Source: Paracentrotus lividus
Taxonomy: Eukaryota > Echinodermata > Echinoidea > Camarodonta > Echinidae
NCBI GenBank assembly: GCA_940671915.1
Contig: CALNVZ010003426.1
Location: forward strand, 23,726,010 to 23,790,009
Direction: 5' to 3'
DNA: 64,000 bases
Below, piece after piece: positions 9,469 to 21,396 of the stretch. Every line of letters begins with the position of its first letter. The stretch's first letter is position 1. The notes under the pieces were generated by a model. It did not search any database. It saw nothing but the letters and a program-made list of their open reading frames with translations, and was not told the origin of the DNA. Made by a program: the position numbers and the translations under genes.

Positions 9469-12400
9469 GTTCGCGGGAGTTTAAACCGCAATCCTTTGTG
9501 GACAGCATGCATACCAGGGTCGCTTTATGGTAGAAATACTCGTGCCAGCGCTAGTGAAGCCATGCACGTATTGCATTGAAAGCAAGCGCAGACTGTATTG
9601 ATTTGTGAGGCTAATACCATTTAGGATCGTGGACTGTGGTGGTGTTACACGCGTGGCTGTTTGTCGGCTTGCTTACCATACCAATCAAGGATTGACATCC
9701 TGTTTATCTCTACTTGGATATCAACATCATGAGGTGAGATATCGATTGTGTATTAATATTTTATTGTATCCTAGCTTTATAACCTCGAGTTGATTAATGA
9801 CTGTGCCGAGATTTAACTGTGGAAATGTTATTTATACAGGTAGCTAGGAATGCACATTTAGCATAATGTTTGTGATATAGTTCCCACTTATTTGCACAGT
9901 ATGGGTACCGACTCATATCACGATGTGCCTCACTTACACCTATGCATGGTCAATATACTAATTGACCTTGCACTGGGAAGTACCTTACTGCAGCAGTTTT
10001 CTTCCAATGGAAAGTCAATGCAGAAAAGTCAAGGTGGCATATCCAAAAAAGGGTCTAAAAAGTCTAGGAGACAAAATTAAAAATATCTAATGGAAGAATT
10101 ATATTGCAATGAGACTATAGATTATATAAATTTATTTTGAGGTAGGTTAAAAGCTGGTTTCGCTAATTATATTTGAGAAGTTTCCTCAGCAACCAAGAGG
10201 ACGACAGACAGCCATTTTTCAGTACTGACTGTAGTCCACGTCTTGGACGATTTATGATGGCCCTTGCCTTTCCGATCTACGCTAGTCCGCGCTGTGCGCG
10301 ATTCCTAAATTCACTTCACCCAACGAATTCACTTATCCCCACGAATTCACTCTCCCGAAAAAAATGTAGTTAGGTTAGTGAAAGTCTGCGTGTGCGTGTA
10401 CGTTATGTGGGTACGTACGCGCCGTGTGTGCGTATGTATGGTAATACCAGTGAAATAATGAACTACAGTCCAGGGGGTGGACTATACTGACTGATGTTGG
10501 TTTGCAGCTGTATGTGGATGTGCCTGTACCATTTTGGAGGAAATGAAAATACATATTCCTGTACCATTTTTTATAGGCCCATATATTATATCCATGATAT
10601 TCAAACGGAATTAATAACTATCAGGATAGATACTATCAACATTATGCCTCCCACTACAATGTATAGGTCTAATTTTAGAATTTTGTTTTATACATAAATT
10701 GCAGTAGGTCCATGGCACTCCATGGTTGGCCTACACGCTGTCCCGAGATTTAATAAATAGAGTCTGCATTTGCAGACTACGACACGCAGCTGGTCACCAA
10801 AATATGGTATAGCATTGGCCTTTGTAATCATGATGGTAATGATGGACAGTAATTGATATTCAATACAATCATACATGTGTAGTAGGCATACTAGTTGGCT
10901 AAGAAAAAAAAGGGGGGAAGATCATGTAAAGAACGACCTTAGCGTACCCCTATAGATAATATATGGTACTCTTCTTGATGGCCGAAGGCCGAAATTTTTT
11001 GAACATCCCCCCCCCCCCCCCCCCCCCCGCTTATCGCGTGGCCAGCGACTTGAAAAAAATTCAATTAACCTTTTGGTCCACTTTTGCACATTTCGAACCC
11101 TCCCATAAAAATCCTAGTTACGGGCCTGTAAACCGCTGCATTTAAACTCTCATCTCCCTCCAAACAGTTATTACATGAATAATGCGATGTGATTTTATGG
11201 ATACATATTTGACATTTTGGTATAGATTTGCTCTGCAGCCAAAGGGGGAAAAAAAAAGAAAGAAAAAGTAAAATTAATTACGGCGTTTTGCGGTGTACGC
11301 AGAGCTTCTGGAAATTACGTTGCATTACAAAATTATTTGAACTTTTGTGCATGTATATACAGGCCTATAATATCCTATGACTTTTGTGGTGCTGGGGAGG
11401 GGGGGGGGTGCTTAAACAGTGTTTTGTCATTATTCAACACATGACTGCATGTACTTTGTTTTTTTATTTAGAAAAAGAAAGAAAGTTTGTGTGTGTGTGT
11501 GTGTGTGTGTGCGTTATAAATGCACCTTCAAGCACTTAATACAATCATATAGTGGCATGATTCAATGAGAAGATTTTCACAAAGGAAACTTAATTTTTCA
11601 TTATTAAAACAACATTTTTTTTTTTTTTTTTTTTTTTCACTTACTGAGTGTTTGGATGTTCTTCTCGGCTGTTTTTCATTTTCCTTCTCTCTTCACGGAT
11701 GATATAATTATAATTATGTTAAGTCTAATTCTTGACAAGTTTATCGCCAGATCTCCGGCAGCAGAGGGGACAATAATCGACCAATTTAAGATCGATGTGG
11801 CGCCCCTAAGTTTAAGGTCACTCTGGCGCCCCACTAAATTAAGTTCCCCTTTTCCCCCTATCTCTTTTTTCTCTTTTTGTTTTCTTTCCTTTTTGTCTTT
11901 CCCTTCCTTCACTTTTCTTCCTCTTTTCGGCACCCCCTGCGCGCCTACCCGCCGCCCCCTCCCCCGAATTCGCGCATGATTCCCTCAAAAATTAATTATA
12001 AAATAGCCCAAAATTTGCCATTTACCATAAAGATCTTACTCTTAAACTTTCACTTTCAAAATTTTTTCGTGGGCCCTAGAGCGTGTCTGATGTGATGATG
12101 GGATTACTTCATGCAATTTTTATTTTTCAGGTTCTTATAAAAAAAAAAAATTCTTTTTTTTTCAGGATAATCACCAATCATATTTCGGCTGCACCAAAAC
12201 GAGGCCGATTCGAACGGTTGTTTTTACGCCTTATTTGCATGTATTACGCTATTAAATTTCTGGGTAGGGCCCCATGAAGGTACATCAATCATCTTTGGGT
12301 TTGGGCCCAATAGATGTTTGTGATTAGTGTTTAGATGTAGGGTTTTAGAGGCGCAGATATTTTTTGACGTTCTTGGAGGTCATTTCAGAGAGCCAAAACG

Positions 12401-13521
12401 ATCAAATTTTGTTAATGTTGGATTTTATGAATATTTTGCCTCTCCCACAAGATTTTCGTTGGCCAATGAAATGAATTTGTTCAAGCGCAGCCGCCTTGAT
12501 AATTTGCGTATTTATTATGCGCATGCAGCTTTGTGACGCCAGATTTTATTGCACTGGGTATGAAAAATACTTTTGACAAGATATGGTAAACTTCACATTC
12601 GTTACAACTCCAACTTCCATGCTTGTGGTGCACTGTACAAGATTGCTACAAAAAGATGACAAGATTACGATTTAAATGTTTGTGGGGGTATCTTAATAAT
12701 ATTTATATATAATATTGGGTGATTAATTTTCGTGTGATACTTGAAATATTGTTACTCGGTGAAGAAGACTATTCAATTCGTCTCTGACTCATCAAATATT
12801 TTTCATCAGCTCTTACAATATTTCTACGTATCCCACTCAAGGTCATCCAATATTCTTTAATTATTTATGGGGAAATATGATAACTCATCGTCGAAACCAA
12901 AAGTATTTCGAAAGCTATTCAGTCATGATGTACCACCATTATTGTAGTAAATTACGCATGTTATTCTCCCATTATATTGTGCTTGTACTTGTACTTTGAA
13001 GATTATATTGTGAAACGTATTTCCTTTGAAATTCGTTCTTGATATTATATTTGTTTTTTTATTTTGTTCAATGTCTCTTGCAATCTTATTACACTTATTC
13101 GAACACTATACTTTTAACTGTATCCCTCTATTTCTCGGAGATGATTGAAGGTTAACATGTGACATTATGTATGAGTTTACTTGAAAACATACTGACACTT
13201 TTGATTTATGATACTCGAAAAATCACAAGCTTACCGATTAAACTGAAGATGAATGTTAAATCAATTTCGTGTAAAAAGTTTCCCGACAACTGCTTTTTTC
13301 TCTTGTAAAACAGCAAATTCAAATTTCAATTAAATTGTCACTTTTGTGACAGATGAGTGTCTTAATAATCTGTGTTAATCAAAACCACAAAAAAGTCGTT
13401 ATAATATTTAATTCCTGAGCAGGTCCTATATGAGGGGGTATTCATACCTACAGGAAAAGTATGAAATTGCATCAAAATAATGTCAATCTTTTTACGACAC
13501 TCATTTTGTCATAGAGAATTA
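8941..13521. other. 4.6 kb with no gene seen; simple repeats
   Basis: I find no exon with both a recognisable protein match and splice signals. Present are C runs near 9010-9038 and 11007-11028, a GA microsatellite at 9426-9466, a GT microsatellite near 11489-11511, a T run near 11615-11637 and a C/T-rich tract near 11860-11960. Short open frames here are low-complexity or featureless. A diverged or short first exon could be missed. Confidence 0.45.
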
Positions 13522-14260
13522 TGATACACAAGAGTTGATACAGAATAGTTGATACAGAATAGTTGATACAGAAGAGTTTATACAGAATAGTAGATACAGA
13601 AAAGTAGATTCAGAATAGTTGGTACAGAATAGTTAATACAGAATAGTTGATACAGAATAGAATAGTAGTTACAGAATAGTTGATACAGAATAGTTGGTAC
13701 AGAATAGTTGATACAGAATAGTAGTTACAGAATGGTCGATACAGAATAGTAGATACAGAATAGTAGATACAGAATAGTTGATACAGAATAGTTGATACAG
13801 AATAGTAGTTACAGAATAGTAGATACAGAATAGTAGATACAGAATAGTAGATACAGAATAGTTGATACAGAATAGTTGATACAGAATAGTAGTTACAGAA
13901 TGGTTGATACAGAATAGTAGATACAGAATAGTTGATACAGAATAGTAGTTACAGAATGGTCGATACAGAATAGTAGATACAGAATAGTTGATACAGAATA
14001 GTTGATACAGAATAGTAGTTACAGAATGGTTGATACAGAACAGTAGATACAGAATAGTTGATACAGAATAGTAGATACAGAATAGTTTATACAGAATAGT
14101 AGATACAGAATAGTTGATACAGAATAGTAGATACAGAATAGTTGATACAGAATAGTAGATACAGAATAGTTGATACAGAATAGTAGATACAGAATAGTTG
14201 ATACAGAATAGTAGATACAGAATAGTTGATACAGAATAGGTGATACAAAGTAGTTGATCA
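13522..14260. repeat. 15-bp satellite, about 49 units
   Basis: Tandem units of GATACAGAATAGTTG and its variants (GTAGATACAGAATA, GTAGTTACAGAATGG). From about 14040 the array becomes almost strict 30-bp dimers alternating GTTGATACAGAATA and GTAGATACAGAATA, while the proximal part has a looser order with the GTAGTTACAG variant recurring every several units. Because 15 is divisible by three, the minus strand stays open for 205 codons, but that frame is a by-product of the repeat. A remnant of the same satellite reappears at 15005-15060. Confidence 0.95.
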
Positions 14261-14420
14261 CAGTAGCGGACGCAGCCAGATTTCATACAATGGATTTATC
14301 GGGCCCATGCGTAAATATAATAGAGCCGCTTTTGTCCCCGGGCAATTAGGCCTCCGAAGTGCATTCAATTCGATTTCTTGGATCCGCGCCTGGATCATAC
14401 AGATTAGTTTTATATATTAT

Positions 14421-14590
14421 ACAAATATACAATGACAATCGAGGATCTGGTTAAAACTATTCGCATCGAAGGAACATCACATAGTACTATTCTCTCGAGG
14501 GCCATCGGCCCGAGAGAGAATAGTACTATGTGATGTTCCTGAGTGCGAATAGTTTTAACCTGTTCTGAGAATGAGTCATTGTATATTTGT
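14421..14590. repeat. Strong 170-bp hairpin (inverted repeat)
   Basis: Arms of about 75-80 bp pair almost completely. ACAAATATACAATGA mirrors TCATTGTATATTTGT, GGTTAAAACTATTCGC mirrors GCGAATAGTTTTAACC, and GGAACATCACATAGTACTAT mirrors its inverse, around a short GGGCCATCGGCCC tip. It lies between the main satellite and its remnant. It could be a fold-back transposon or a transcribed hairpin. Confidence 0.85.
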
Positions 14591-14672
14591 TTTATATCCC
14601 TTCCACTATAATACCATTCCTTTTAATTTTTTTAATGAACAAAATTATATAGTCTATGCTTACCTTTCTTCT

Positions 14673-14996
14673 TACACTCTCAATGCAAACAATCTTAGAT
14701 AAGGGATAAAAGCGCACCTGGTCAGTGCAGCTCGCCGAAAGTTTCCCGTGGCATGCAGTGGAGAATTCAGGTAAAAGCAGCAGAGTAGCACCGCTCGCGT
14801 TGCGTTGCACAACTCGTGAATAGGGTGGGGGGGGGTCGGAAAAACGTATAGTCCAGTTTTTCCCTAGGGAAAAAATGTACTATGCGTGACGTCATGAAGA
14901 AAAACGAACTATTTCTTGAGAAACGTTTTTCTTAGTTAAACTATTCTTTTTCTCCTTGTGTACACTCTCAATGCAAACAATCTTAGATAAGGGATA
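14673..14996. repeat. 36-bp direct repeat pair bracketing 252 bp
   Basis: An identical 36-base sequence (it begins TACACTCTCAATGC and ends AGATAAGGGATA) occurs at 14673-14708 and 14961-14996. The DNA between holds a G run (near 14826) and a CGTTTTTC-rich short inverted segment. This looks like a recent local duplication or the flanks of an insertion. Confidence 0.8.
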
Positions 14997-15004
14997 TAGA
15001 ATTC

Positions 15005-15060
15005 AATAGTTGTTGCAGAGTAGTTGATACAGAATAGTTGATCAGAATAGTTGATACAGT
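15005..15060. repeat. Remnant of the 15-bp satellite
   Basis: A few GTTGATACAGAATA units, separated from the main array by about 740 bp that hold the hairpin and the 36-bp direct repeats. Confidence 0.8.
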
Positions 15061-15478
15061 TGTAACCGGGCCTGGCAAGATGAATCTTCAAACAACCCTT
15101 TTTCTGTTGATGAGGACGCGAAAATTTTTAAAATTTATGTTCATATATTTCATCAACTTATTCTTTTACCTTTAATTTTATTTTCACAATATCTAAAAAG
15201 TTGCGTGTCTGTTAAATTCCTTGAAATTGGCACGAATTAGCATATCATATTATTTTTTTTTTTTAAATAAACAATTTATCAACTCAAATTTGTATTATGA
15301 TATTATGAAATGGTTTCTTTGTTTTTTAGAAAGTATCTTATCGTATTTTATACACACTTTTATTGTATATTATATAACTATGTTTACATAATTATATTTT
15401 TATGCATCTACACTGACCCTAGCACAACATAAATATTTGTCATTCTGTTGGTAATATAGTAATCGTTGGTTGTACGTT

Positions 15479-16135
15479 CAGGGCCCGTATTCCATAAATG
15501 TCAGACTAAGCATGAAAATTAAGATTTTTTTTTGCTAAAATAAATTTTGGTTTTAATTAAGAGTATTTTTGCTTAGCCTATTATTGACAGTAGAGCATAA
15601 ATTCTTTGATTGGGGACTAAGTAAATTGAGTTGCTCTACAAATATGCACATTAGAAAAGCGAATTTTATCCTAACTTTAAGCCTACTACCTAGTGGCTTA
15701 ACTTGGAAAAAAAAAAAAAAAAAACTCCAAATTTTATTGTCCGAATCGGATATTCTTTTTGCCCTTGTCCCGTGGGCTTGGCAGCCGCTGGAGCAGCGCC
15801 AGAATGGACGTTGCTCTATCCCCCTCGTTGAACGCCAAACAGGGAAGCAACAACTACCATTTTTAACGTCTTTGGTATGACGCGGCTGGGGATCGAACCC
15901 ACAACCTCCCGATTATGAGGCGGATGTTGATTTATGAAGCTCATTTGAGGCCACAAATTAAACATGACATATTAACAGAATTAAGAATTTTGCTTAATGC
16001 TTTCTGAGCTCAGACAAAGTGCTTTATGTTTTTTGAATAAAGACTAAAAAAAAAAATTTCTGGGACAAAATCTTAGAAAAGATACTTAGACTTAAGCAAA
16101 ATTGCTAAAGTATAGTTATTGGAATACGGGCCCTG
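15479..16135. mobile_element. CAGGGCCCGTATTCC element, copy 1
   Basis: The left end CAGGGCCCGTATTCCATAAA is inverted at the right end (TTGGAATACGGGCCCTG). Internal AAGCATG, TTGCTTAGCC and AGACTTAAGC segments resemble the second copy at 16369-17113. A tRNA-derived SINE is inserted at about 15705-15930. No transposase frame is seen. Confidence 0.75.
15705..15930 (-). repeat. tRNA-derived SINE S1, copy 1
   Basis: Read on the minus strand it starts with a tRNA-like head carrying a B box (GGTTCGATCCCC), continues through CAACGTCCATTCTGGCGCTG, and ends in ATTTGGAG followed by an A/T run. The same sequence order occurs at 57225-57465. The A box in this copy is damaged. Confidence 0.8.
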
Positions 16136-16368
16136 GTCTTATCGGTCTGATTGTGGTTCAAACATCCAATGTCAATATCCATCGCACTGGCAATGAGCCA
16201 ATGACATTGATGTGGAACATGGTGAAGGTCACATAACAGCATGTCATCACCATTTTTGAAAATAAATATTCCGCATGAATTATGTTCCATGCATGACAAA
16301 CCTCTAGATGACCCCATTAACGTAACGTGAGAGAGAGAGCGAGCGAATAATCAAACACAAGTATAGCC
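16136..16368. other. Spacer between two CAGGGCCCG copies
   Basis: About 230 bp separate the two elements. It includes a CATGGAACATAATTC segment and its near inverse (16207-16290) and a short GA run near 16330. No gene is seen. Confidence 0.4.
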
Positions 16369-17113
16369 CAGGGCCCGTATTCCATAAACGACTTAAGCAT
16401 GAAATTTAAGCATTTTGCTTATCTTTTGGCTAAGACAAAATTTTTAGCCAAAATGCGCAATCCATAAACCCCAAAATGGCTAAGATTTTTTTCTTAACTT
16501 AAGACTTTTGGCTTAGCCGATTTTGACAGTTTAAAGCACAATCTTGGATTTTGGCTAAGCCAAAAGTCTTAAATCGAGTGCGCCTTCAATACGCTCATAA
16601 AAATGAGAATTTTATCTTATTTAAGCCTACTACATAGTGGCTTAACTTATATGCTGATTATACGGCAGCTCATTTGACCACAAACTAACATGAAAACATT
16701 AATCAATTTCTTTGAAATATTCAGATACATTTCAGACATAATTTGCAATGTGAAGCAGCTTATACTTTTAAACAGTTTAATTCTATTCAAGAAGATATAA
16801 CATTAGTAACGACATCCATAAATGGTTACAAATTTATTTCAAAACGAAAAAATGAAACTTTTATAAGCGTATTTTATACGAGATTGCGTAGGGCATAGGC
16901 CTTTGTTGCGCGCAACTATTTTTGTCATTTTTGCTTCTGCGCTCTTTGTGACGTCATAACAAGTTAAGACTTTTGCTTATTTTTTTCTGAACGTAGACAA
17001 CAGAGCCCATCGTGTTTGGAATACGGCTAAGGCATTTTTCTTATCTTAGACAAATCTTAGAAAAAATACTTAGACTTAGACAAATGCTTAAGTCGTTTAT
17101 TGATACGGGCCCA
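16369..17113. mobile_element. CAGGGCCCGTATTCC element, copy 2
   Basis: The left end CAGGGCCCGTATTCCATAAA followed by CGACTTAAGCA is mirrored by TGCTTAAGTCGTTTA and ATACGGGCCC at the right. Several TTGGCTAAG or CTTAGCC short repeats lie inside. It is non-coding. Confidence 0.75.
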
Positions 17114-18107
17114 GCACTCTTCTTAACCATCCACTCTGGGCAGGCGCGGATCCAGGTGCCTGACGGTCTCGCCCCCCCCCCAAAAATATATATATAGGAA
17201 AAACTGCCTAAGTCACCTACTTGTGGCCTTTGCCCCCGCCCCACCCCCCCTCCTCCTTTGAAAGAAAAAAAAACCACGAATATATTAAATACATCACAAA
17301 AAGTAAGTTCACCCTACATTCCAGATATCAATTTTTTGGGAAAAAATCTAATTGTATGTCCGGTGTGGGTACTTGTGTAGCTACTATGTGAGCGATTTTT
17401 AGGAAGAATCATCATATTAATCATGCTTCAGTGAGCAATGGTTGAATAAAAAATTTCAAGCATTCACAAGCCGATTATAACTTTGCATGATGATTTCGGA
17501 TACAATATTAAAATTCTTTCAACTTACACCTTGTCATATAGGATGCACAATGTGTGTGCCCTAACATATTATGAGTAAATAGAACAAATTTCACGGTTGA
17601 TTGAGCACTGGATTAAAATTTACAAAAACTGATGGTGTTGTCCGTGTTGTACTTGTATATTTTGATCAAATATTGATGGAATTCCTGTTATTGAAGTGAA
17701 TTTCGACTTTGCAAACAATATTTCCTTCTTTGCGGTTGAATAAACACATAAAACAACCAAGATAGACCATTCTATGCACTAAAAATCATCTCAACTCTAT
17801 TTTTTTATTTTATTAATTTTATTATTATTCTTTTTTTTATCTTGGTCTTTCGACATGAAAGCCTTTTTTTTTTTCATGTATGGACTAAAATTCAATTTTC
17901 TTATTTTGATTAAGGCCGTGCGTATATAGTTCGCCGCCTTTTGCGTATATGCCATATTGACTACAAACTTAACTTTTTTTTCACTTCAAAGACTGTATCT
18001 CAAAAAGTATACACTCTTCTATATCAAAACTATACATTTTCTGAAAGGAATTATACCATTATACAGGTGCAAGATAACAAAGTTATTCTGAAAAATTTTA
18101 GGAATAT

Positions 18108-18144
<37 letters not shown>

Positions 18145-18310
18145 TTTTTTTCCTTATTTTTTTGTCACAAGTCATCTAGTATCAGCCAAATAGTAATGAT
18201 ATTATTATATATAGATAGAGAATATTCAGACCTCTCAAATGAGGTATTATCATTATGGTTTCAATTTTAGAATGAAAAAATATAAAGATTCGAAATTTAG
18301 CCCGAAAATA
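17114..18310. other. No gene seen; GGCAGGCGCGGATCC motif
   Basis: It opens with GGCAGGCGCGGATCCAGG (near 17140), the terminal motif shared with the 1875-2008 hairpin and with 20777-20793. A C/G-rich tract follows, then AT-rich DNA with a T-rich run (18113-18142). No exon is recognised. Confidence 0.4.
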
Positions 18311-19677
18311 GGGCTTGCAACGATCGTCTGGCGTTCGCGAGCGCGGCGATGGAGAGCGGGGGATGGCCGCACCCTTTCGTAGAGGGGGGGCTTTTCTCGA
18401 AAGGGTGGGTTGAGGGAGGTGTCAAATTAACGCACACTTCGGGAACACCGGGGGGGGGGGGCTTTTTTTCGAAAGGCTGTGTTTAGTAGTTTTTCTGAAC
18501 CAGTCGTTTTTATGAAAATTATGCATTGAATAATAACAAATAATATTAATAGTTATAATATTATAATAATATACCCAATTATTTCTATGCGCGCTTTTTC
18601 CAATATAATAGGAGAAATAAAGGAGAGCTTGTATTTTTGTTGATTTGAAGTTCATAATTCTAGAGAGATAGAGAATAGCGTGTTTTCTATTTGATAAATT
18701 CACATTTGCATAGAAGTTTAGAAGCTCCGTCCAACATAATTTAACCAGCCTTAATTAGAAAAGTAGCATTGTTTGATTTTTTGACGCTTGTAGTTAGTTA
18801 GACAGACACACATACTTGACTTTTTTTAAATATTTAATATAACGAGCGGTTATCAAAAATCATAGACGAATGTGACCGAGGAGACTCGCGGGCCGCCCCT
18901 CCACTTTCCAGTCTCATGCAAGTCTTTCGTGCAATCTGGCAGTATATAGAAGGGAACCAAACAAAGTCCAAACAATCGTCCGAAGAATGGAGGGGTGGGA
19001 GTAGGGAAAAATATTGCTTCTCGAACGGAGTCCGTGATGAGAATGATTTTTTTCAGACACAATTCTTCAGCAGATTCGATCAGATGCAAGTTTTAAGTTT
19101 ACGCGTGGAAAGTGTGTTGCGCTTTGATGTTGAAGAACAAAGAGACCGCGTTTCTATGATAATATATGTCGACATGCGCGCGTATGACATATTTATGTAG
19201 ATTACGCGGCGCTTTGATTAGTCCGGCAAATTTTGTAAACCTCAACAGTTTGTTCTCTATTTAAATGCATTCTCCCACGACTGGCTCAGGGATACAATTT
19301 GACGAAAGGGTTGCTATCTTTTATTCTCAGTTCGACATAATAAATTGCAAGAATTTCTAACATGACACCAAGTAATCAAAACATTCATTTAATCCTCTTA
19401 ATTCTTTCTTCTTTCTTTGTCATTTTCTTTCTTCTCTTTTTTTTTCCTTCATAATTTAAGATCAAGAGTGGGGCGACTCCGCCCTATATCGACGCTATAT
19501 TTAAGCGACCGGCATTCATGGGCATCCTCCGAACTTGAGCTGGGGTGGGGCGGGGGTAGTACAACATGGACCTCGCCTCGGCTTTCCAGCTACTTTTACT
19601 CAAAATAATTTGAATAAGAATAAGAATACTAGAAGTGCCCCTTTATTTATTCAATATATCTTTTAAACCCCCAACTT

Positions 19678-20222
19678 TTCAGCTCGCGCTTCGCGCTCGC
19701 GATACTACATCATAATGCACAATTTACTCCAAGTTTGAGCTTCAAAATTTTTATACCAATTCAGTAGGATATAGAATGCACAATTAACTCAAATATAAAA
19801 CAAATATACTAAATCATAATGCATATTTAACTCCAATATTTACCTCAAACTTTCAGCTCGCCTTCGCCTCGCGGAATAAATAGGGTCTATATAACACATT
19901 ATCTACAATTTCCTTATACTAGAAAGTGCCCCTTTATTCTATATATCTTTTAAAACCCAAATTTTAGGCTCGCGCTTCGCGCTAGCGGATACTAACCATA
20001 ATGCACAAATCTCCAATTTTGATCTAAAAAATTTCTGCTCGCGCTTTGCGCTTTGTAGATAGCAATATTCAGTAGGGTATAGGCCTACATAATGCGCAAT
20101 TAACTCAAATTTTTACCTCAAAGTTTTCATCTCACGCTTCGCGCTCCGCGGATACTAAATACAGTCTATATACTGCAACATTACTCAAATATTTTCGGCT
20201 TCGCGCTTCGCGCTCGCTTTGC
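19678..20222. repeat. GCTCGCGCTTCGCGCTCGC repeat array 1
   Basis: Five or six copies of the near-palindrome GCTCGCGCTTCGCGCTCGC recur every 80-120 bp, alternating with AT-rich segments containing ATACTAAATC, CATAATGCACAAT and AACTCAAAT. The same structure occurs at 53800-55110. Confidence 0.85.
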
Positions 20223-21224
20223 TTTTTTTGTCATTAATGAAATACAAAACACATTCTTAAAAGCATCAATTAAAATGCAATTTTCCTATTCATTCGAATA
20301 GCCTACATTTCTCTTTATGCCTCTGGTCTCCATTGCCCCCTTTTCAGGAAAAATGCCCGTTTTCCATCGTGACCCCCCCCCACTTTCAAATTCGTTCTAC
20401 ACGCTCTGGCATAACAACATGGCTATAACATGCCGTTCTTCCAGATAATTAAATGGCAAAGTTTGCACTCGCAACGTCTGATGTAATTCTAATGGGGCAA
20501 TAATCGTATTCATGGTGGCAATTTTAAAATACATATTCAAATCACTAAAGTTTTGTTTAAAATATTCGGATTTTATTTATTAATTTGTTTGTCGCTAATA
20601 CAATATTATTATTTTGTTTTCATATGGGTAAAAATAAAATTGCTTAAATTCCCCGTTTTAGGTCAGTATAGGCCTATAGATCGGGGAGTGTTTTAAACTC
20701 GCGATTCGCGCTCGTTTGCTCGTCTCCTCGCAAGTTTTTTTTTTTTTTTTTATAAAGTTGCTCCCCCTCATCCTAGATCCGCGCCTGCCATACTTCAGTG
20801 ATTCTAAGCCCCTTCAGCCACCCCCCCCCGCACGAATACGAACGGATAAATTGCGAATAAATTATTTAGTTATTGAGTGATAACGCCAATTTTAGAAATG
20901 AGACTTATTCTTTACCGGAAGAATTCGCCGCTGAATTTTTTTTTCCATTAAATAAAGACATACAGAACGAAAACAATTGCGGAAGAATTATTTTAGTTAT
21001 GGACTGTCAAACGAAGCGACTTTAGAAGTGAAACTAATTCTTTATCAGTAGAAGTCGCCGTTGATAATTTTGTGAAATAAATTCTCCGAAATCAAAATTT
21101 AACAGCAGATGCTGTTAAATAATGACACCCCGCCCCCAAAAAAAAAATCCCCTTATCTGGAGGTTATTCATGGGTGACCAAACACAGTCCCCACTATATT
21201 AGTCCATTCGCTCTGGCAGTAATA

Positions 21225-21396
21225 GCTTTTCGGAATAACGAACCTATTTCTATTTTCGGAATAAACAACCTTATTCTATATCAGTAAAAAAAAAAACCTT
21301 ATTCTATTTTCGGTATAACGAACCTTGTTCTATTTTTGGAATAACGAACCTTTTTCTATTTTAGGAATAACGAACTTCGGAATAACGAACACTACC
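21225..21396. repeat. GGAATAACGAACCT short tandem array
   Basis: About six degenerate units of roughly 26-33 bp with core TTTTCGGAATAACGAACCT, inside the 3.5-kb element. A cytosine run and a CGGACTATCGGGCCAGCGAC direct-repeat segment follow directly. Confidence 0.75.

Noticed and set aside
13669-14286. 205-codon minus-strand frame with repeating LFCINYSVSTILY-type peptide
   Set aside because: It is the translation of the 15-bp satellite. The unit is divisible by three and lacks stops, and no splice or start context supports a gene.
18916-19200. 94-codon plus-strand frame inside the 3.5-kb element
   Set aside because: No recognisable domain, no splice signals that fit, and an overlapping frame on the other strand; not enough to call a transposase.
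17140-20793. A single 3.6-kb element bounded by GGCAGGCGCGGATC and GATCCGCGCCTGCC
   Set aside because: The motif also occurs as short independent copies, and this interval would cut across the better-supported 18311-21785 element; no target duplication was seen.
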